A stretch of DNA of 64,000 nt from Glandiceps talaboti (Eukaryota > Hemichordata > Enteropneusta > Spengelidae), in assembly GCF_964340395.1 (NCBI RefSeq), contig NC_135555.1:4509001-4573000 (forward strand), written 5' to 3'. Of the stretch, positions 1 through 10,900 are shown in pieces. The stretch's first letter is position 1, and each line of letters begins with the position of its first letter. Under the pieces are notes generated by a model, which searched no databases, was not told the DNA's origin, and was given only the letters and a program-made list of their open reading frames with translations. The position numbers were made by a program, and so were the translations under genes.

Positions 1-315
1 CAGTGTTTGTCAAACGTGATTTGGAAACAGCTGCAACTATGTCGGCCTCAGTCTTGAATTTGAATGAATGGAATTACATTGGCTTAAGTTATGATAATAC
101 AACTGGTGAAGCTATGTTATGGCATGACAGTGTTAATGTGGCTGTAAGTAATGTTGGGGTTATACCACTAGCAACACAGTTTAAGGCTAGAATGGGTGCT
201 CTAGAAGGAAATAATGAGCATTTTCATGGTTTAATTACATGCGTGCAAGTGTATGGTGAAGTGCTTAGTCTGGAAAAGATTGAACAAGCACAATTCAGGT
301 GTGGAAGATCACTGG
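1..315 (+). CDS. Exon: LamG / concanavalin A-like domain, C-terminal half
   Basis: The window opens inside a coding exon read from base 3. The translation has the pattern of a LamG-type jelly-roll domain: NEWNYIGLSYDNTTGEA followed by MLWHD, then RMGALEGN, FHGLITCVQVY and a closing QFRCGRS. Such domains often precede lectin modules in invertebrate mosaic proteins and bind glycans or matrix. The N-terminal half and signal peptide must lie upstream of the window. The donor is ACTGG|GTAAGT and leaves phase 1. Confidence 0.85.
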
Positions 316-3300
316 GTAAGTGTTAATCCTTTATCTATTAACTAGGAATTAGCAGTACTTCATAAAAAAACAACTCCACAGTTCCCTCTAAAGTGTATTG
401 TGAAACTATACTGTTGTTCCTTCTTATAGCTTGTACTTAACTGTACAATCACATACTTCCTCAAAGGTACATCATGCACTCACCTTGGTATGGAGGGCTG
501 TCAGTAATCATTCAAATTTAAGATACAGTAGTGCCCATCACTTTAGTTTCATTACCTTTGTAGTAGTGGCCCAGTGTTACCTTGACCTTTATATTCAAGG
601 TCAAATGACCCCAATTGTTCAAAGTGTTCATTTCTACATCTGACATGCATGGACCGATTTCAGTCGAACCTGGCACAACTGTCAGATACTATTAGTGCAA
701 TTATGCACATTTCTTTATTTCATGCCCTTTGTGGTAAAGACTGAATGACGGTCACATTTGTTGTAAAAATTCAAAATATGAATTAGTAAATTTAAAGTTA
801 AAACATTGGTGCACTGTGTCTTTGATGAAGACTTATTTTTGTGATAATACCATATTTTGTGTTAATTTTGTTGTATTTTTATAAAGGGCTACACAACATT
901 GGTCTTGGTAAGGCAGCAACACAAAGTACATCCACCTACCAATATGGATCCTCTGTGGTAGCTTACAGTGCTGTAGATGGCAATACAAATAGTAACTTTT
1001 ATGATGGTAGAAGTTGTACACACACACAATACGAGTATGAACCATGGTGGAAACTGGATTTAGGAGGAGATTACTTGATTAGTCATGTCATCATCACCAA
1101 TAGAGATGACTGCTGTAGTAAGTAATTACTCTTTCACTTGTTGACCACCGTCGGCAACCACAACAGGTTTAGTATTATACTCGATCTTATGTTCATCTTT
1201 AACCATAAAATGTGTAATCGATCATTCATAGTAACTGTCCCAGTTTTAAAGCTCTACCTATTGTACAATTAATCACCTTATATTTCTTTGCAATGAAGTG
1301 TAAAAAGTTGCACAGTAACTGAAAATGTTTTCAAGTATAATGATAATAATCTTACTTTTCACTACACTTTCTAACCCTGTGCTCAAAGTACTTCACAATT
1401 AGTATACCCCTGGTATGGACCTAAAGTGACAGAACAGCCCTTTATTCAATCTTCCTTAACTGTATGGAGAGCATACAGTTCATTGCTGCCTCTGTGAGTG
1501 CATAGGATTAAAGCATCACATTGCCACAGCTTTCATACCAGGTCCCCAATTATACAGCTGTGTTGACTGGGCCACAAGCTTTAGCCATTCAGAAACAAAT
1601 GACCATACATGGTGGGCCTCAAAGCTGCAACCTGTAGATTCCAAGCTGGCCACTCTAACCATTTGACCATCTTGATTCCACATGTCAACTAGTTCATAGA
1701 GATAGGCCACAACCAACAAAACCAACGTATATTCACAGTTTATAGTGATTGTAATTAATAGTTTTTAATGTTTTTATTTTTTATTTTTTGTGTATCGTTT
1801 TCTTTGTGATGTAATCATCAGTAAATCCTACTTGAATTGTTACATGTTGGAAGTAATCAGCTACAATGACTTGTTTCTCCATTTCATGTGTTCGCAGGTG
1901 AGCGAATTCTTGGTGCAGTCGTTCGCGTTGGACTCCTGTCCACTATTTTGAACAATGATGTTTGTGGAAATACTATATCTACAGTACGGAATGTGTACCT
2001 CTTTGAGTGTAGTCCACTGCTGGGACGATATGTCAGTGTCCAGTTGGAAGATAAAACTAACTATCTCACAATGTGCGAAGTAGAAGTTTTTACTGGTAAG
2101 TTACTTTGAATAGTACAGTGTATATTAGAGAGGTTCAGCTTCACATAGTTACATAACACGTTTATGGCAAAACTGTTATTCGTTAGACAATTCTGTAAAT
2201 CTGTCATTGTTTTCCATTTACAGATTTAAATGCAAATTTGTTCATTGAAGGTAAGTTGATATTTTTTCTATTTAATTCTAATCAGACCGTATATTTGTAC
2301 ATATGTACATATGTATTGATAGATTTAAAAATCCTGTAATAATAATGTTAATAATGTTGGGTTCTTATATAGCGCTTTCCCACACCGTGCTCAAAGCGCT
2401 TTACAATTTATTACCCCTGGCTCGGATCAGAACGGCACAACGGCCCTTTAGTCTTCCTCAACTCCCCGGGGAGCATACAATCCATTGCAGCCATTTCAGC
2501 GCATAGGATTAAAGCCTTCACATTGCAACCTACATCCTACCAGGTCCCCAATTATACAGCTGGGTTGACTGAAGCACAGTCGTGGTTCAAATCTTGCCCA
2601 AGGACTTTAGCCACTCAGAAACAAACAGCAGGCAGCGACAGGGCTCGAACCTGCAACCTGTAGATTCCAAGCCGGTCACGCTAACCATTCACCCATCATG
2701 ACTCTGTATTTAACATACTCTCAGACTGTAGACACTATGTTAGTCTTTTTCAGTGGACAGTTCTTTGTCTCATTAATTAACTTGGAAGATACTTAATACA
2801 GCTTCTTATCAACTTTTAACCACTTGAAAATACCAAGTGTATTTTTTTTGCACTAGCTCTGAAAAATGAAATGTTTTTATATTGCGTTGTTTCAACATCA
2901 CAATGGGCACAGCCCTATAACATGACAGCGGCACAATGGCAATTTATATTTCCCCAACTCCCAGGGGAGCATGCAACCAATTGTGCACTGTAAGCACTTA
3001 AGATTAAAGTATTCACAATGTTAGCGTCTATCCTAACGGGTCCCAAAATATACAGCTAGGTCGACTGGGGTGCAATCATGGTTCAAATCTTGCTCAAGGA
3101 CTTTAGTGATTCAGAAACAATGACACTGACAAAGCTTGAACCTGTGACCTGTAGATTACAAGCTGGCCACTAACCAGTCTATCACCATGACTCCATATAT
3201 TGTGGTTTAGACTTATTGTTTTGTCTTTTCTTGCACCAGAACTTGTTACTATCACAAAAACCTATACAATATGGAGAGGTACAATACCAGATGGAGCCTT

Positions 3301-6300
3301 GATAACATCTGGCAAATCCTTACCAGGTTCAAGTTCTAGTTTACTGATGGAAGCAGCATGGACACAAACAGACCATGCGGATGAAGTGTACTATATCATA
3401 CAAAAACCACCTACCCGGTTATCGTTTGTGGTTGATTTGATAAAATACAAACAACATTTTGAAAGCAGACCAGGATACCTAATCATAGATACATTCTATG
3501 CCAGTCTATCAATGTTTGCAAGTTCTGGTCCAGACTCTCAGAAATTTTATTCCGCTTATACTTTGAATAATCCTGAGATTTCTTATGTTGGACTTAAACA
3601 TCCATCCAAACTAGATTGTGAAGATATAGAGGAAGGGCTTCAACATCATAACGATATACAGTCTGAAGACTTTCCCTTGTCAGTTTCAGGACTAAAGTAT
3701 CTGATGGATATACACGGTTTATATGTGGAAATACCTACAGTTGTTAACCTGGCAAAATCTTTTGGATTGACATGGATAGATCTGCTGTTACTTCTTGGAC
3801 CTTCTGTTGATACCACTGGGAGAATAGATTTGGAATATGTTAACACAAATCTTGCTAATAATTTTTCAGTTTCTCTAGCTAACCAGGCAGAATTTAATGC
3901 ATCCTTGCAGACTATCGATGAAATCTTTGAACGGAATGAATGGACATCATCTCTCTTAGTTGATGTAGTCTTAGAGGCTGTAAGTATACAGGTAGACTTG
4001 GATAATGTTGTGTTTACGTCATTCTTGTATGGTTTAGTGTTACTCAAATTACCTGTCCTATCTGACGATTTTCAGCTAGAAGGTTTGACATCAACTCATT
4101 CAACAATGGAACAAAACTTGGAAGCTATTGATGGTATTTCAGATTTGGAGTTGCAAACAGTATACAGTTATGTGTTCCTGACTGGCCAGCTGTCATCGCT
4201 GGACTTAGTAGAGATTGCAAGTAACATGATGGGAAGAATCGACCATCTACAATCCAATTCAAATACTAGTTTATCAGGCTTTAATTTAACAGAGTTAGAC
4301 ATACCATCAAATTTCAACCAAGACTATTACTCCTTCCTATTCCAAGTCGCCATAATGGGCAGTGGAAGTTACCAAGGACTTGATTACTATCTAGTTGATG
4401 ACATCACATCTCTTGACGTCTTCCTACCGGTGTATTACAAGGAATGTACCGTCTCATTTGAATATAAGGTAGAATTTTTCACATATGTGACACCGTACAG
4501 TATCACACAGTTGGTGGACAAGTATAATTTTGATCAATGGTCTCAGTGGACGCCATGTTCTAAAACCTGCTCCTATGGTGTCAGAACAAGAGTACGGACA
4601 TGTTTAAACATGGACCAATCCTGTAGGGGTGAAACCCAAGCTACTCAACCATGCAACACTAGGGAATGTACACAGTTTGTTGACACTGATGGTAAGTCAA
4701 TACTCTAGTAAGGGGATGGGATTATTACTAATATTATTATTTTATTATATTATATTATTTTAATTATTATTATTAGCTTACCAAAAGTTAAAACCAATTC
4801 CATAATTGCAGCCCAAGTATCTATTCTCATCAGTGTTTGAAATCAACTCTTCAATACATACACTGGTGCATCATGTATGATACACATTTTTTTTAACAAA
4901 CGGAATGATGTCTGAATAAGTATAAGTCTAGTTCAGTTAAAAGGTTTTTTTTACAAGTATTAAGAAAGTAGTGATGTGTGTACATGACAGTACATGTTGG
5001 TAATACTTTCATTTCATAATCATATTTTAACATTCTGAATGACTTAGAAATGACAAACTCAGACGGAATCTTTGATCCATTGTTATTCAAGTTTCAAAAT
5101 TTTAACAGTAAGGCCAAAAAAAGAGAAAGAATGGTTTCTGGACAGGACATTCTAAAGTGATTCATGGTGTGATGACGTGATTTGATTTTTTTTTTATTCT
5201 CAACAAACCTGTCACTCAGTCTACTATTTATGGCAGTTACTGTTCTTTTTATTTAGTATTTTAGAGCAAGTGTGTATGTAGGGCAGATGTCATTTGCTTG
5301 TTCATGATTGGCTCTGCAGTTGTCTTCACTGACGGAGGGAGGGTTATTTTTGTGTTTCCCCCAGATCTGCAGACTGCATGGGCTGGACAAACATGAAAAA
5401 GAAGACCAATGTGAGGGTATTTAAGTGATGCGTGCACTGACCAGAAACAATTCTTTTTTTTCTTTGGCCTAAACAGCAATTTTTTATCATAAACCATTTT
5501 TTGGGGTTGCCATCATACAGTCAGGGATGTTGTGATTTGTTCTAATTCTACCATACACGGTGCCAATATTTTTAAACTGTAGGGTTGGTCGGGTCATAGG
5601 AAACATAGAATTAGGTATGGCTACCCTTATGTATGGCATTTGTAAATTAACAGTAGTGTTGATACTGGTACTTTTATATAACATGATGACACAATGATTT
5701 GACTTTCAGGTCAGGTTTTACGCTATGAAGTCATAACCCAGGAGGTGAGTCATGGTGAAGCTCAGAATCATTGCATCAATAAAGGTGGTAGACTGGCCAG
5801 ACTGAAAAGTCATGAGGCCCATCAGTTTGTAGTTGAACTCATTCAGGCACTATCTTCACCAGGTGAGTTGTCTCAGGTACTTGACTCACTCCAGAATTGT
5901 TAATGCAGAGTTTATTTTTAAAAAGAACATTGGAGGTAAGTCTACTTTTGTATGATGCTGTTCCAGAAAGGAATGTCAGTCAATGTATTCTTAATCATTA
6001 ACAATTAAAATATGAGTGACCTAAGGAGCCTTGTTACTATGAGTTGCTAGACGAGTAGTGACAAACCCTTAGGTCACGAGTATAGTGTCCTGCTAGCCTA
6101 CATTTGATTCTACCACCATAACAACACTACATGACAGTCTGTTTGAACACAATAATTTGATTCTTGCTGTTTGAAGGTGCAGCTTACTTCATAGATATAA
6201 CAGATTCAAGTCAGGAAGGTGTCTATAGATATTCTGATGGTACAAGCATTGTGTATGCAACATGGATACCATACAATCCCGATGACACAGAAGGCAATGA

Positions 6301-7891
6301 AGACTGTGTTGTACTCTGGTGAGTATGAAATATACTTCAACATAGCAATTTTAGTTTCATAGCCTTAAATGAATTAAATTCATGACATTCACAAGCCATT
6401 AGCGGTCCAAGTGCAACAAACCCGCGGGCTTGCCTGGCGAAAACGGGTGTCATAAAAGTTGTTTGCATCTCTAAAGCTGTTTGTAGCGTTACTTATAATA
6501 GCCTAATAAATTGATAACAACTGATATAAGACGGAGATAAGGTTTGCCTCAATTGCAGTCCATGCAGACGGCCGAATAGAGGTTTTACAGCTGTTTACTT
6601 GTGTTATGTAAGAGCCCATCATCACATGTGTAAATATTGGTACTCTTTGATAACAAGTCAACTTGCTTGGCTAATGGCTTGTCCCAGTAATGTAAGGTTT
6701 GTTTTATTTTAATTTGTCATGGAATTGCTCTCTGCAACCTTTTACATGTGCTAGAGTTGTGATTTTGAAATATATGTAGATCTGCCTACAATCATCATAT
6801 TACAAAAACTTAAATAGATTCAAATCTTGCACACTATACAATTGTCGTCACCACCACCACCACCACCACCACCATCATCCACCACCACTACCACCATCAT
6901 CCACCACCACCACCATCATTGTCATCATCATTATTATTATCACAGCCATTGCTATCATCATCCCCACTGCTACCACCACCACCGCTGTCTTCATCATGAT
7001 AATCATTGTTGTCATCAGCATCATCATCATTATGATAACCATATTTTTTCTCATTTTTTGCAGGCAATCAAATGAATACAACTTTAATGATTACACCTGT
7101 ACTGCTAAGGCCCAGTTTGTTTGTGAATTTGGTAAGTCTCATGTAAACATGTCGATAGAATATAATAAGTCTCATAATGAAAGTTTATCAGTGCAATGTT
7201 CAGTCAATGTTCAGAAATTTAACTTCATTTTGTAGCAAGAAATATGAGTAACTTACCAAAGCTTTCACCAGTTATCCCTAGCTTCTTCAGTGTTTTCAAA
7301 CATATGGTGAATACCTGGTGAAAAGCTTTGGTGAGCTAGTATTTCTTGGCACAAAATGAAGTAATATTTACAAAATAATATTGTTTACAGCAACTATTTC
7401 TAATCTAATCTTAACTAATCCTGTATCCAATTTACCTCAGCAGAACTCTATTCATCAACACAATAATACCAATAGAGGGCAGTATACATCTGTTACATGT
7501 ATATCAAATCATAACATCCTGTTTCTGTTCATTCCTAGATTTTGTGCTAGTGTTCAAAGTGTTTGCTGGCAGTGGTCAGAGTACTTTCAGCCTGTGGGAT
7601 TCAGCAGAGACCAAGAATGAATATGATGAGAATGCCAAGATCCTAGATATTACTCAAGTTGATCCATCATTGAATTATAAAAGCAGCATTGTACAGAATT
7701 GGTCCAGTCTGTGGGTAGAAGAGGTAAACATTATCTATGATATTGAAATGAAAGCAGTAACTAAACCTTTACTGTAAAGTCTTTTTTTTTATTTGTTGAA
7801 CTGTTGTCAAATTATACAAATCATATCTCTCTTGTTCTATGTCAGAGTTGTTGTTGACTTCCACTTGCCAGACATGTAGATACAGACACAG

Positions 7892-7925
<34 letters not shown>

Positions 7926-7930
7926 ACACA

Positions 7931-7965
<35 letters not shown>

Positions 7966-10900
7966 CAATACCTTCACATTGGATTTTTTCTCTGTCCATC
8001 TTGCATTGTAGGTAAAGATTGCACTGTATTCAAGTGGGCAGGAAGTATTAAAGTTAGTCTTTGATGGTATACTAAGTGATAGAATGAGTTGGCTTTCTCA
8101 GGACAGATTGACATATTCCCCATTCAGTGACATCAAATCAGAGAGCTACAACTACTTCTCCATACCAGGGTAAGAGAGTTTACTAGCCTTATATACTTAA
8201 CCACATGTTTTGCATCCACAAATTGTAAGTTGCTATGTATGATATTGATTTGTGCATCCATATGTTTCGCAGAGCTGGGATGGAGGGGGGGCTGTTGTCA
8301 TTATTTCACCAAGATGCGTGCACCTATCACTTATACCCGAGGTATGAAAATTAAAAAAGTACATCAAACCCAACCTTGAACAATTACAATTATAATGCAG
8401 GGTGTAGTGAACCATAATAAATGTTTGATATTTGGGAAATGGTGGAAATTTGTCTCAAAAACCTAGTATATATACTTATAAACCTGAATGAACTCCTAAA
8501 CAACCTTGAAATGTTGACTCGTGCACCTGCTGATTAACATCTCTGATTGTACAGAAGTTAAAAAATATACTTGTATCATTAACCTTATAAATATTTGGTT
8601 TCTAGCCCAAAAATAGGGTGTCAGGCTTTCTTTAAAGGATTAAATGACTGATTGTGCAGATCTTGCAAGCATACATTGCCAGTTTCAAATGACCTTTGAC
8701 CTGTGACCTTTGATCTCTCTAGACATTATGTTGTAACTGGTGTTGAGAGGAGATTTTTCATCAATCATAACTATGGTGGATGTAACTCTGACAGTGGGTG
8801 GTTGGCATCAATTGAACCAACAGCAGCAAAGCATCCATGTGCATGGGAACGTAAAACCAATAGTTATCCTAAGTTTTTATACAGCAAGACTGACAAATAC
8901 GAGAATTATAATGGTAAGGATTCTTATAATTTCACTTGCAAGAGTGAAGAAATAAAGGGGAGAAATTATTTTGTGTAAGAGTCCTCTAACACATAGCTTG
9001 GGATACAGGTGTTCCTATATCACTATAAAGTTTGGATAAGTAAGTGAAAATCACACCTACAGACATTAGTTTTATGAGGGGTACAACATTTCTATACCCA
9101 TGCAGTACATAATACATAGAAGTGAGATGTGTTGAGGATCTGTATCTGTATCTGTATCTGTATCTGTATCTGTATCTGTATCTGTATCTGTAGCTGTAGC
9201 TGTAGCTGTATCTATCTGTATCTGTACCTCTATCCATACCTGTATACCTGCACCTGTACCTGTACCTGTACCTGTGCCTGTGCCTGTGCCTGTGCATACC
9301 TGTCATATCTGTATCTGTATCTGTATCTGTATCTGTATCTGTATCTGTATCTGTATCTGTATCTGTATCTGTATCTGTATCTGTATCTGTATCTGTATCT
9401 GTATCTGTATCTGTACCTATTACATTGAATGACCAGATAACTGGTATATGATCAACAGAGATTAAAGGCACTTAGTCATACTGGATGGATGCCTTGTACA
9501 TGAGACATCAACAGATCCATCTTTTATAACTACACTATCTTCAAGATTGTTCCAGTCTGTCTATTACCCGATCTTGTTCATGGGAAGAATGAGTTTTTCA
9601 AGAAGTCTATATTATAGTTTGGTATCTAGTAGCAACGATAATAATGATGAACTTGCTAAAAATTGTCTAAATCTTGTAATACAAGTTCATGTTTTCAATA
9701 CTCAGGTCAAAATGTTGGCAAAGCAGACACCATGGCAATATTCCTGAAAGTGAAAGATCCAGGTATGGTATAAAATATTTAAATCTGTACATTCATCCAT
9801 CGTAAACTATACTTTCATACAAAATTACAGAATTTGTCATTTACAATGGAGATTATATTGTTCATGGTTCCAAGAATCAGTAGGATGGTAAAAATTTGAA
9901 CCATTAATTCTAAAATAATGCATTATATATTTTCATCCATCCTAGCTGATGTTAAAGTTCTCCCAGAAGTAGAGTACACAGCAAAACATATTCCACAACC
10001 AACTGAAATTACTGAACTAAATCATCAGAGTTATGACACAGATCATCAACTACATAGAACAGAGTTTTCAAATAATGTCTTATCTGGTAAGTCTGTTCAG
10101 TTGTTAACAGTGGTTTAGTGATAGACATAGATAGTCAATAAGGTTTCTCCATACATCATATCTCTATACATGATTTCTTAACCAAATATATATACCCACA
10201 TGATATTTAACCAACATATATACCCACATGATATTTAACCCAACGATATACCCTTATGACATTCAACCCAAAGATATATCCACATGATATTTAACCCAAA
10301 GATATACCCACATGATACTTTAACCCACAGATATATTCACAGTATATTTAACCCAAAGATATACCCTTATGATATTCAACCCAAAGATGGTACCCACATG
10401 ATACTTTAACCCGCAGATATATTCACATTATATTTAACCCAAATGTCTACCAAATAATATTTTTTCCAATGGTATACCCCCTGATATTTTGTACAAATTA
10501 AGGTATACCCACATGATGTACCCACCTGATACACCCAACTGATATTTAACAAACAGATTCAACCCAAAGGTATTAAATACCCATATGATGTTCAACCCAA
10601 AGGTATTAAATACCCATATGATATTCAACCTAAAGGTATTAAATACCCATATGATATTCAACCCAAAGGTATTAAATACCCATATGATATTCAACCTAAA
10701 GGTATTAAATACCCATATGATATTCACCCCAAAGGTATTAAATACCCATATGATATTCAACCCAAAGGTATTAAATACCCATATGATATTCAACCCAAAG
10801 GTATTAAATACCCATATGATATTCAAACCAAAGGTATTAAATACCCATATGATATTCAACCTAAAGGTATTAAATACCCATATGATATTCACCCCAAAGG

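Noticed and set aside
2560-2700. A possible functional tRNA gene (A and B boxes on the minus strand)
   Set aside because: The boxes belong to a SINE head; the sequence does not fold into a full cloverleaf with a matching acceptor stem, and the SINE body follows.
6827-7081. His-rich and Met-rich ORFs
   Set aside because: They come from CCA/CAT triplet repeats, with no splice or start context.
8986-9471. ORFs with Asp-Thr and Ile-Cys repeats
   Set aside because: They are translations of the TGTATC hexanucleotide array in an intron.
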